Below are positions 10,901-20,700 of a stretch of DNA of 64,000 nt, piece by piece (position 1 is the first letter of the stretch; each line of letters starts with the position of its first letter). Made by a program: the position numbers and the translations under genes. The notes below the pieces were generated by a model. The model was not told the DNA's origin. It saw nothing but the letters and a program-made list of their open reading frames with translations, and did no database searches. Source of the stretch: Thermoplasmata archaeon. Lineage in GTDB: Archaea; Thermoplasmatota; Thermoplasmata; Lutacidiplasmatales; UBA184. Where the stretch lies: positions 1-64,000 of the forward strand of contig DAHXNZ010000006.1 of assembly GCA_027365105.1 (NCBI GenBank), read 5' to 3'.

Positions 10901-12464
10901 CCTCGACCAGTGAGGGGCTGACATAGTAATCACCCATGCCTCCCAAGGGGGTCGGTGCCACCACCGCGGTCGTGTTCCAGGCCCCGCCCGCATCGGTCGA
11001 AACGCCCGAAAAGATCCCCGCCGCGCCATAATAGTAGATGCTGGTGGTCGCGTTCGCGCCGGTCTCGTTGGATCCTTCGCGGTGGATGGGGACGAAGATC
11101 GTCCCGTTCGAGTCGTAGATGTAGGCTCCGCTCCAGGCCACATACATGGCCGAGGGGTTGGTCGATCCCCACTGGAAGGAGACGTACGGCCCCCACTGGA
11201 AGGGACTCCCGTAGCAGTCGAAGTAGATTTCGATTCCCGTAGTGTACTGGCCGCAGAGCACCTCGCCGGCTTCGGTGGGCCCGGCGATCACCGAGAGCGG
11301 CGTCCAAGAGGACCCGTTGGTCGTGGAGGTGGTGCTGACCAGCTGGTAGCCGTAGGCATTGCAGTAGGTCGAGCCGCTGAAGGAGTAGTAGACAAACTCG
11401 GCGCAGCTCAGGTTGGTCGCGTAGACGACGCCGAGCGCACCGGTGGCATTGACCGCCATCGAGGCGGAGGAGACGCTGTAGTTGTAGGCCTTGTTGAGGC
11501 CGGGCATCGTGATCGGCGTGCTCCAGGTCGATCCACCGTTCGATGAATAGATCAGTTTCAGCGTGACCGGATAGGTCGGTGGGAGGTTATAGTAACCGAT
11601 AGACAACGGAGAAGCAGGCAGGGGGTTGGTCGTCGAGTTGTTGATCCCGTAGTAGAGGACGTAGATCGACTGACCGAAGGTGGCGATCTGAGGCCGCGCG
11701 ATGTTCGACCCGTTCAGGATCGTCCGGACCGGCTGGAAGCTGGTGCCGTTGTCCGTCGAGACCGTGAAGCCGAGCGCGTCGGCGCTCCGGTTCATGTAGT
11801 TCACCGAGAGGTTCCAGTAGGAGAAGTTGTTCTGGTTCTCCTCGACGAAGACTCCGTCGATGTTGCCGTGGGGACCCATCGCGAAGTCGGGCTCGATCGA
11901 CTGCAGGTAGCTGCACGTCGCGTTGGCGATCGTCACCGGAGCGCTGAAGTTCGTCCCGTCGTTGCTCGAGACACGGAATGCGACACTGTTGAGGGTATGG
12001 TTCTTCGCGCCCGGGCAGGTGCTGGTCGTCGAGTTGCTCAGGACCGAGTAACCGAGGCCCACATTCCCGTTCGCCAGGTTCAGCAGGGTCGGGTTCTGGG
12101 CGCCCGCCGAGCAGGAACGGTAGGTGAAATTCTCCACGAGGTAGCCAAAGTTATACGAAAAATTCCCGACACTTCCGCAGTCCTGGTGGCCCGCCAAGAC
12201 CGGGTTGACCGAGCCATTCACACCGTAGAAGGTACCGTTGTCGAACGCGGTGGGCAGAGTCCCCCCCGAAGTGCGCGGTCCCGATGATGCCGGCGCCGAG
12301 GGAACGGCGTGGGCGTTGGCCGGCCCCGAGGAACTGCCGCTCGATCCCGCCAGGGGAATCAGCCCCGTTCCTCCCACGACCATCAGGAGGGCGACGGCCA
12401 CTACAATCCAAATCCCAAGGGCACTCCGTCCGACCCAGTCCGGATGGAATCTCCGCAGAGCCAC
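7995..12464 (-). CDS. Large secreted/surface protein, paralogous architecture to the preceding one
   Basis: Asp-box-like motifs (SSNDGTNFS, STDNGTSF, SSNGGSTWS, STDAGGAWN), InlB-like repeats (GYDFSGWIGSGIGSFTG, GYLFVGWVGTGGSAYTG), C-terminal TM plus RRRR. GTG start at 12464 lies 26 nt from a TATA-like element. Its 3' end overlaps the next ORF by 4 nt. Confidence 0.8.
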   Translation of the reverse strand: MALRRFHPDWVGRSALGIWIVVAVALLMVVGGTGLIPLAGSSGSSSGPANAHAVPSAPASSGPRTSGGTLPTAFDNGTFYGVNGSVNPVLAGHQDCGSVGNFSYNFGYLVENFTYRSCSAGAQNPTLLNLANGNVGLGYSVLSNSTTSTCPGAKNHTLNSVAFRVSSNDGTNFSAPVTIANATCSYLQSIEPDFAMGPHGNIDGVFVEENQNNFSYWNLSVNYMNRSADALGFTVSTDNGTSFQPVRTILNGSNIARPQIATFGQSIYVLYYGINNSTTNPLPASPLSIGYYNLPPTYPVTLKLIYSSNGGSTWSTPITMPGLNKAYNYSVSSASMAVNATGALGVVYATNLSCAEFVYYSFSGSTYCNAYGYQLVSTTSTTNGSSWTPLSVIAGPTEAGEVLCGQYTTGIEIYFDCYGSPFQWGPYVSFQWGSTNPSAMYVAWSGAYIYDSNGTIFVPIHREGSNETGANATTSIYYYGAAGIFSGVSTDAGGAWNTTAVVAPTPLGGMGDYYVSPSLVEGNGQFYLTYGVQNNTYCYGQGCSPISYAYSYWATTSTNNLAWGSPTLVTYSPGANFYGMEGSWAGYNSATIVDSNHLPVSAFGLPQPYDFSYYYSYKIVGGVYYYNFFYNYTGNDNLTVAHLWDGITHVVTYQETGLPTNQTWSFSLSGNVFKTNLTSVTILNFPNNSAVLYISPPIDVGFWSQMIAVSPVSGFYAYVTNTTVNVTFKSFFGIEFYFNPPTIQNADLYLTVGSSYYYYYHYQFGSYSYNYTYPAFPWYFENGTNLSLGPSSIGSSYPVSLFTGTGVGSANTTGASATVHTDGPIHETIWFGAFGIYNVTFVPKGLANGLGYSFVLDGHSYSGTSPGNVTVSGVYTGSYSISGIQANSSTAGWEYFGQASTGGLINIPASPIVDLNFSYAYVDVAAPLATVSFHAQQLRTGDSWQIGFNGSIASSANPWINVTTHPGVFQVAGYPVDASANDTVAYAPLSFGPTLSVTGSQTFNITFALSYHVIASGAFGGSVSGPASAWVAPGTTLHYTATAHPNYAFSGWQGSGIGSYTGINASMNVTVGGPITETAGFSALPANRFNLTFTETGIPNGTYWTVQVGSTGYSSDSSTLVVPNLYSCSAGTSGQYALSVPDAYLNSSLSSGTRWVPGTVPSTTCTSGFTVINIKFTTQYLVNLVAGNGGTATLTINGVTSSQPTWVNALASVSLQATPASGYDFSGWIGSGIGSFTGPNQLATIFPGSPVSEVATFSQIVIPPPPRYVVGLHDVSPLLPGTSWSITWEGIRYTSTTPWINVTNLLSGTYSLTVSPTYSPDGSTQYVPVVPQKSVSVSSNSSIAISFATQYKVLIESTPGGVVTSPSSADSFVTAGTSLLLNATPAKGYLFVGWVGTGGSAYTGTSPNWTLTVNSPMTEVATFAQVPPPASSSGFIAAVGSPTGIAGLSVVGLVVGLVVGLLIFRRRRNPPASTGVPNRPPTPPAGGKS

Positions 12465-12526
12465 GAAGTCGCATAGGAGTCACAGCTTATATACCGCTAG
12501 ACCCGGCCACCGGCCGGCAAATCGGA

Positions 12527-15500
12527 TCAGGCTCCGCGCTGGGGAGGTTCCCAGACGATCCGGTCGGTGCCGCGGCTCCTGCGCCTCCGGTAGATGAGCA
12601 CCGCCACGACCGCCCCCGCCGCGAGCAGGACTCCGATCCCCCCGACGGCGAGAAGCCCGACCGACGGGCCGGTGGTCGGGAGCGGGGCGAGGAAGCGATC
12701 CGCGACCGACTCGGCGTGTCCCGAGACCACGAGCAGTCCCGAACGGTGCACCGGAGTGAAGCCGCCCGCCGCCCGGATCCGGTAGGGGTAGCTGCCGTTC
12801 ATGAGCTCGAGCTCGAGGTACGGCGTGGTCACGGTGAAGCTGCGCCCGCCCAGGCTCAGGGACCAACCGGTCCCGTTGGGGAGTCCCGGGGTGGCCCAGG
12901 AGACGGCGTAGGTGACGGGCGCGAAGGGGATCGAGATGGTTCGGGCCTGGCCATCGACCACCCCGAGGCTGGGCAGGGCGCGATACGATCCATTGACCGA
13001 ACCGGCGGAGAGCGGGTAGCTCCCGTTCGGCAGGGAGAAGGTGAGCGGCCCGCCCCCGGATGTCGAACGGTTCACCCCCGGCATGGAGATCCACCAGGCG
13101 GTGCCGGCCGGGAGGCCCGACGGGACGAACCGCACGGCATACGTCGGAAGGCTGAACTCCACCGGTTCGATGACCGGGCGCCCGTCGACCCGGTAGCTCC
13201 CCCCCGGGGCCCCGTACGAGGGGTCGGTCGCCGAGATCGTGTAGGTATAGCTCCCGTTGGGCTCGGCGAACGAGATCGTGGGGCCGGTGCCGGTCAGGGT
13301 CGTCCCGTTCTCGAAGTGGACCGACCAGCCGATGCCGGCAGGGAGCCCGTCCTCCTCGAAGGTGACCGGGCTCTGAAACGGCACGAACCGGATCGAGAGG
13401 GCGAGAGGGACCCCCGCGACCGTGAGGTTGCCGTCGACCGGAAGCCGCCCCTGCGCCGGGGCCGACGCCCGGTACCCGTACGTGCCGTTCACCAGCGCGA
13501 CGCTCAGCGACGGCCCCCCGCTGGTCAGATCGACTCCGTTCGAGAGGTTGAGGCTCCAGGATGCCCCCGGCACGGTCCCGCTGGCAACGAAGGTGACCGG
13601 GTACTGCTGCCGGAACTCGAGGGCGAGGGCGAGGGCCGCGCCGGAGAGGTTGAGCCAACCGGTGACCGGAGCCCGGTCCGGGACGGAGCTCGTCGCAACG
13701 AAGCGGTAGCTTCCGTTGACCTCCTCGAAGGTGAGGGAGCCCTGGTGGGCCTCGAAGCTCTGCCCGTCCGAAAGATTCAGCCACCACGCCGATCCGATGG
13801 GGGTCCCGGTTTCAGTCACCGAGACGTTGAAGGGCTGCCGGAAGAGGAACGATAGGTCGGCGGCCGACCCCTGGACGACGAAGGCGCCGGGCAACGGGTC
13901 GATCCGATCGGGGTACGGCGAAGCGACCGTGTAGGCGTAGCTCCCGTTGGTGGCGTTCCACGTCATCGTAGGCTCGGTCGAGTCGAACGTCGGGCCCCCG
14001 GCGATCGAGACGCTCCAGAGCGTCCCGCCCGGGAGCCCGAACTCCCCGGCCGTCACCGCGTAGAGCTGGGGGACGACGACCGTCAGCGAGGCGGCGCCCA
14101 GGTTGACCACGTAGATCGTCCCGGTCTCGGGATCGACGAGCGCCTGGGTCGGGTCGGAGCCGACGCCCAGATGCTCCTCGACCGTGCCGTTGACCGCGGA
14201 GACGAACGCGAGTCGGTCGGAGTCCTGGTCGACCGTGGCCCAGACGCCGGTCGAGGCATCGACCGCCACCGAGACGGGAGCCGCCCCCACGCTCGCCGCC
14301 GTGAGGTTCCCCCCCGTCAGGTTCTCGGCCTCCAATTCGCCCGAGAGCGCATCGGCGACGACGATCTGGCCGGTCTCGCCATCGAAGACCACCCCGGCCG
14401 GATACAGCCCGCCCGGTAGGGTCTTCACGACCCGCAGGGTCGTGAGATTGATGAGGCTCAGATTGTCGGAGTAGCCGTTCGCGACGATCGCGAGGGGCCG
14501 GCCGGGGACCAGGGCGATCGAGTCGGGGTAGGTGCCGACCGTAAGGTTCGCCACCGACGCGCCGTCGGACGCGTTGACGATCGAGACGGTCCCCGAGCCG
14601 GCGTCCGCCACGATCCAGTCGCCCGGGTCGGAGGCATACGCGACCGCATCGGGGTCCGACCCGACCGGGATCTGGCCGACGAGGGTGGAGTTGCCGCCGG
14701 AGATCACCGCGAGATCGCTTCCGTTCGATTCGGCGATCGCGAGCTCGTCGAGGCTCGGATCGAACGCCCCGGCCGACGGAGTGTCGGGGACCGAGATGTT
14801 CTGGACGATCGAGGGCCCGGTCAGGTTGACGACCGAAACCAGGTCCGAGCCGCTGTCCCCGATGAAGAGCTCGTTCTGGAGCGGGTCGAGGGTCGCGCCG
14901 ACCGGCTGGAGGCCGAGGAGGTAGCTCGGTCCGACCGCCCCGGTGGAGGCGTTGACGAAGGTGATGGCATTGCCGGAGCCCTCGGCCACGTAGAGGGTCG
15001 GTCCGGATCCCCCGAGGGCGAGCGCATCGGGCCCCGCGCCCACGGGGACCGAGGCGACCACCGAGCGGCGAGAGACGTTGAGCAGGGTCAGGTTGTTGGA
15101 GTTGCCGTTCGCCACAAAGACCGTCCCGGTCGCCGGGTCGTACTGGACCGCGTCGGGGAGCGACCCCACGGCGACGGAGGCGACGACCTTACCCGAACTC
15201 CCGTTGAGGAGGGTCACGTTGTTCGAACCCTCGTTCGCGACCACCACCTCCCCGCTCGGGCCGGCGGCGGTCGCGACGTACGGTGAGGTCCCGACCACCT
15301 GGGTGGTCCGGAGCGTGAGGTTGCCCGCATCGATGAGAGAGACGCTGTTGATCGCGGTGAGGACGACGATGACCTCGTTGAGCCACGGGTCGTAGGCGAT
15401 CCCCCACGCCGTCGACGGGACCGACACGTTGGCCGTAGGGGTATCGGTGGTGGCGTTGATGACGGTGACCGTGTTGGCGCCCGAGTTGGCCACGAAGACC

Positions 15501-16143
15501 TCCTCGTTGGTGGGATCGTACGCCACCGCATTGGGCTCGGCCCCGGTCGGGATCGCGGCGCCCTGATAGGTCGTGTCGTTGATCGCCCAGATCGAACTCT
15601 GGCCGGTGGAGACCGAGGCATAACTCCCGTTGGCCACGTAGATGGTCCCCCGGGAGGCGTCGTAGGCGAGCGATGCCGGTTCGGGCCCGACGGCCACCGT
15701 TCCGACGATCCGGCCGGTCGTGCCGTTGACCACACTGACGGAGTTCGACATGGTGTTGGCCACGAAGAGTTCGCCCCGTCCCGAATCGTACACCAGGGCC
15801 TCGGGGTTGAGGCCGTTCGAGGCGTCAAATTCGCCGGAGCGAAGCGAGTCGTTGGGGAGCACCAGCGTCTGGGCAACCCGATACGCTGGACCGGGCGCAG
15901 CCCCCGAGGGCGGGGCCGCCGGGCGGGCCGGGGCATCGGCTCCAGCTCCATGATCCGGGTCCGAGAGGCCGGCCCACGTCGAGGGCCCGGAACGGAGGCC
16001 TTCGGGACGGGACCCGGGGATCCCGGGGAGGCCCGCGAGGCCCGACGCGAGCAGGACGACCGTCACGAGGAGAATCGAAGCGCGACGCCGCCCCTCGGCG
16101 AAGCGGGTTCCGGCACGGCGCGGATTCAGCAGTGCGCCCACAC
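12527..16143 (-). CDS. Surface-anchored YVTN-type beta-propeller protein with Ig-like repeats
   Basis: Repeated YDPTNEEVFVANSGANTVTVINATT / YDPATGTVFVANGNSNNLTLLN units (YVTN propeller), then ~80 aa GTxWSLNLSNG repeats and C-terminal TM plus RRRRSR. The ORF extends to 16231, but GTG 16143 is preferred: it precedes the signal-like segment and lies ~25 nt from a TATA-like element. Confidence 0.75.
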
Positions 16144-16227
16144 CTACCGGTACGCGCCGCCGGCTATTTTTTGCTTCCGGGGTCGCCGATCCCGGAGCCG
16201 CCACGGCCCGGCCGCAATCCCGGGTGA

Positions 16228-17685
16228 TCACTGGAAGCCCGCCGCCCGGCGGGCGGGGCGGCGCGGAGCGACCCGCTCCGCCGCCAGGACGGGTCCTTTG
16301 AGATCGAAGACCAGCTCCGAGAGCGCCTCGAAGGCCCGGGGCGCATCGGCCTGCTGGACGACAAAGGTCGACTCGGTGTTGAGGCTCATCAGTTCGACGC
16401 AGTTGATCCGCTGGCGGGAGAGGGTACCGGCCAGGTAGGCGACGACGCCGGGCGTCTCGTAGACCTCCCGGGGACTCTCGACCGTGATCGCGGTCAGCCC
16501 GTCCCAGACCACCGGGACCTCCCGCCGGCTCTGGGCCAGGGTCCGAAGCTGGGCGACGTACTCCGATTCACAGAGGATCGTGACCTGGGAAGGACCCTGG
16601 AGGACCTGGAAGAGACGCCGCTGGCTGCGGGCTTCCGTCGCCTCCCGCGAGAGGATCGTCCTCATGAGCTCGGTCGAGGGAGGGATGGTCACCAGGGCGA
16701 CCCGGGTCCGGACCTCGACGCGGCTCGCTCCGACGACCTCCAGCAGCCGGTATTCCAGCGTCTCCGACGGAGCCTTCGGGAGCGGATACCGACGGATCGC
16801 CATCTCCAGCGCATCGACCCGGGGATCCCGGGTCTCCTCGGAGATCCGCCGGGCGAGGAGCGTGACGTTCACGACCCGGTAGGCGAGGCAGTCGGCGACG
16901 CTCGGGTGCCGTTCGATGTAGTCGCGGGCGACCTCGGCCGCGCTCGGGACTCCGTCCGCCCGCTCCTTGGTCGCCATGCCCTTCGATCGCCGGTACCGTG
17001 CGGCGACTTTAGCTCCTTCCGGCACGTCGGCGAAGCCGTGACGGATCGCCCCTTCAATTCCCCGGGCAGATTCGGCCCGACCGACCCAGCGGAACTCGCG
17101 TCCCGACCCGACCATCAACCGCGGGATGAGACCGGCCCGTGCAAGAAGATCATCCAGGGTCGAGATGACCCCGGGGGTCTCGGGCGCCACCGATTCGAGG
17201 TCGATGCCGGCCACGCTGAGTTCCGGCCAAAGCCCCTGCCGCAGTTCGGCCGGCACCGCAGCCAGGATCGGCGCGAGGCGGCGAGCGGGGGCCAGGATCA
17301 GCAGGTTCGGAGCCCCCTGCTGGATCGCCATGAAGGCCCGGGGCGAGTTCAGGGCCGCCTCCACGGCCGCCGCCTGGCGGTCCAGGACGCTCCAGGTCGA
17401 CGGGTCGTCGCGGAACTGGGCGAGGGCGTACTCCGGGTACAGGATGGGTCGGGCATCGCGGAGCGGGACCTCTCGGATGGCGGCCCGGCGCTCCTCCTTC
17501 AGTCGGCGCTCCGCCCGTCGGATCCCGACCGAAAGCGCTTCGCGCGAACTGGGTCCCAGCTGCGCCGCGCCGATCCACTGGGCGAGCGCGGAGGCGCTGA
17601 CGATCCCCTCCTCCAGCCCACGGCGCAGGCTCGGATGCCGCAGGACGTATCGGTAGACCTGATCGGCGGTCCGGCCTCGGAGCAT
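16228..17685 (-). CDS. Putative regulator with two tandem HTH/ACT-like halves
   Basis: C-terminal half ends in an ACT-like region (VAYLAGTLSRQRINCVELMSLNTESTFVVQQADAPRAFEAL). The N-terminal half shows the same order of segments (see findings). Confidence 0.6.
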   Translation of the reverse strand: MLRGRTADQVYRYVLRHPSLRRGLEEGIVSASALAQWIGAAQLGPSSREALSVGIRRAERRLKEERRAAIREVPLRDARPILYPEYALAQFRDDPSTWSVLDRQAAAVEAALNSPRAFMAIQQGAPNLLILAPARRLAPILAAVPAELRQGLWPELSVAGIDLESVAPETPGVISTLDDLLARAGLIPRLMVGSGREFRWVGRAESARGIEGAIRHGFADVPEGAKVAARYRRSKGMATKERADGVPSAAEVARDYIERHPSVADCLAYRVVNVTLLARRISEETRDPRVDALEMAIRRYPLPKAPSETLEYRLLEVVGASRVEVRTRVALVTIPPSTELMRTILSREATEARSQRRLFQVLQGPSQVTILCESEYVAQLRTLAQSRREVPVVWDGLTAITVESPREVYETPGVVAYLAGTLSRQRINCVELMSLNTESTFVVQQADAPRAFEALSELVFDLKGPVLAAERVAPRRPARRAAGFQ

Positions 17686-17747
17686 CGTCCCCTCGCCTCC
17701 GGCCCTGGGCGCTCAGACGGCCTCGGCCCCGGGCCGGAAAAGGGTCG

Positions 17748-20700
17748 CTACCTCCCCGGACCCGGAGGGCTCCCGACCGGAGGGGTTCCGGAAGGGGAGG
17801 CCGGCGGAGGAGGTGCAGGGGAGTTCGGGCGGGGCGGGGGGGGACGGCGCCGCACGAGCAGGATCACGGCGAGGGCCACGACCAGCGCGACGATCACCCC
17901 GACCAGGATGAGCAGGGTGGAGCCGGCGAACGAGAAGCCGCTCGAGGCCGCCGCGGCGACCGAGAAGGCGACGATGCTGGTGGCCGTGACCCCGTCGGCA
18001 TCGGTGACGGTCACACGGACCACGTACGTGCCGGGCGCTTGCGGGGTACAGTTCAGGTTGGAGGTGTTCTGGCTCGCGCAACCGGCGGGCAGGCCGGTGT
18101 AGGCGTACGTGAACGGAAGCGTGCCTCCGTTCACATTGACGGTCAGCGCGATCGGCGATCCGACGCTCACCGAATCCGGCAGGGCGAGGAAACTGGCGAT
18201 GGCCGGAGCCGGATTCACGTGGATGACCAACGACCCATTCGCCGATCCGCCCCCCGCGTCGCTTGCGAGCAGGCCGATGGTGTAGATGCCGGCCACCCCC
18301 GGGACGCACGCCAAAGTGGCGGCATCGACGCTGTGGCAGCCGGTCGGGAGGTTCAGGTACTCGTACCGGTAGGGCACAGTCCCGGCCGAAAGCTGGGCGG
18401 CCAGGTGGAGCGAACCCCCCAGCGTCAGGGCCGCCGGGGAGGCCGAGAAGGCCAGCAGCCTCAACGCCGGGTTGACCTGGACCGGGAGGCTCTGCGTGAG
18501 GCTCAGGCCGTTGGCCGAGCGGGCGGTCACCGTGAGGTTGTACGCGCCCGGCGAGGTCGGAATGCACGTCGCCACGGCCGTCGCGATCGCCGTACAGCCC
18601 GGAACCCCGCTGTACTGGTAGCTGTAGGGGGTCGTGCCCCCGGAAACGACGACCTGGACCGAAAGGTTCGAACCCACGTCCACCGTATTCGGGCTGACCG
18701 TGTAGGTGACCATCTCGAACGGGGTCACCACCTGGACCGGCCGGGAGACGGCAAAGGCGCCGTCGGTGAACGCGTCGGTCACATACGCCGTGACGCTGAA
18801 GTTCCCGGCGGCCGTGGGGGCGCAGACGAAGCTCGGACCCGAGGTCCCGACGCACCCCGGAAGCCCCGACCACGCGACGCTGAGCGGCCCCGAGCCGGAG
18901 GCGTTGACCCTCAGCGTGACGTTGGTCCCGACCGAAAGCGGACCGGTCGTGTTGACCGACACCGATCCGGCGGCGAGCGGAATTCCGCGCTCCAGGGCCA
19001 GGAGGGTGCCCGGGCCGGCCACATCGACCTGGGAGCTCGTCGAGCTCGGGCTCACCACCGACAGGTCGCCCAAAGCGACCCATCCGAGGAACGTGGTGTT
19101 CGTCGGCAGGGTGACCGAAATGCTGTAGTTGCCGAGATCCAGGGGGGTCGAGGTGCCGGTGCCCACCGTGGCCCCGTGGAGGGCGAGGGTGCCGTACCCC
19201 ACCATCCCGACCACCACCGGTCGGGTGACGAAGAGCGCGGTCAGGGAACCGGTCCCGCTTCCCGAGGCGATCGTGGCCAGGTTGCCGTTCACCGTGATGC
19301 CGCCCCGTGCCGACCAGCCGGCGAAGAGATAGCCCACGTTCGGGATCGGGAAGGCGGTATACACGCCGGCGCCGACCGAACTGTTCGATTGCCCGTTGGA
19401 GTAGAACTGGTAGTTGAACAGGATCCGGCCCCCGGCGGCGGCGGTGTCGTTCAGCCAGAGTTCAAGCCCGGTTCCGGTCATCGACGCGAAGTTGGCCGTC
19501 ACCGTGCCGGACTGGTTCACGACCAGGGCCGTGACGGCCCGGTCCGGGGCGGTCGCCCAGAGGGCCGACCGGCTGCTGACCGACCAGGAACTGAAGACGT
19601 ACGTCGAATTGGGGGCGGCCGCCAAGGTGTAGGTCCCGGGCGCCATCAGGTAGCTCACGCCTGACGGCAGGGGGAGATCGCCCTGGCTCGCGAGCGCGAC
19701 CTGACCCCCGGCCGCGGGCGAGTCGACGATCTTGACCGACGGGGAGAAGAACGCGGCGACGATCCCATAGAACTGGGTGCCCTCGAGAACGAAGTTGGTG
19801 GTCGAGCCGAAGGTGATCATCCGGATCCCCGACGTCGACCCCCAGCCCGCAAAGGACCAGCCGGAGGCCGGCTGTTCGATCACCGTATAGTTTCCGACCC
19901 CGGTGTAGAAGGTCTCGTAGCCGGTGGTGAAGGTGCTCCCGAGGGTGGTCAGCCGGATCTGCCCCTGCCCCTGGTAGACTTCGATCAGCAGATACCCCTT
20001 CAGGGAGGTGGAGGCAAAGGTGGCGCTCAGTTGGACCTTGAGGGCCGAGCTCCCCGAGGCATCGATCGTCAGCAGCGTATAGGGGAGATCGGGGGCCGCG
20101 ACCGTGGCGAACCGGGAACTGTTGAGCGCCCAGCCGGTGAAGTTGTAGCCGGCCGTCGGCAGGGCCAGGATCGAATAGACTCCCGGCGAGAGGCTGGCCA
20201 GGCTGCCGTTCCCGTACACGGTTCCGGTCCCGGTCCCGAAGAGCTGGCCGGCGACGACCTCGATCTTGCCGCCTCCCGGCTGATGGTCGACCATGGTGAC
20301 CTGCGTCGGGGTGACGACCGCCGCGAAGTTCGGCGTCACCTGGCCGCTTCCCTGGACGTCGAGCGAGGTATACGGGCTGTAGGGATCGAGGACCGAAACC
20401 GAGCCCGAGGTGGTCCAGGAGGAGAAGAGGTATCCGCTGGCCGGGATCGCCGAGAGGGCGTACTCGCCCGGGGTGAGGTTGGCGTAGGTCGCTCCGGTGC
20501 CGACCGACTGAGAGAGGAAGTAGGCGCTCCCCACACCGCCCCCGGAACCGATCGTGAGGGTGTCGGAGGAGCGACCGCAGTTGGGCACCGAGAAGTTCTG
20601 GGGCGGATAGAACCCGAGCCCGGCCGCGTTCTTCTGCACGGTGGAGGAGTACTCCGAGTCCATGCCGAAGTCGACCGAGGTGGCAGGATAGTTCGTGGCC

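Noticed and set aside
17713-19083. 456-aa minus-strand ORF in an alternative frame within the PKD surface gene
   Set aside because: Overlaps a well-supported frame with repeats and TM; composition is typical of an off-frame GC-rich translation.
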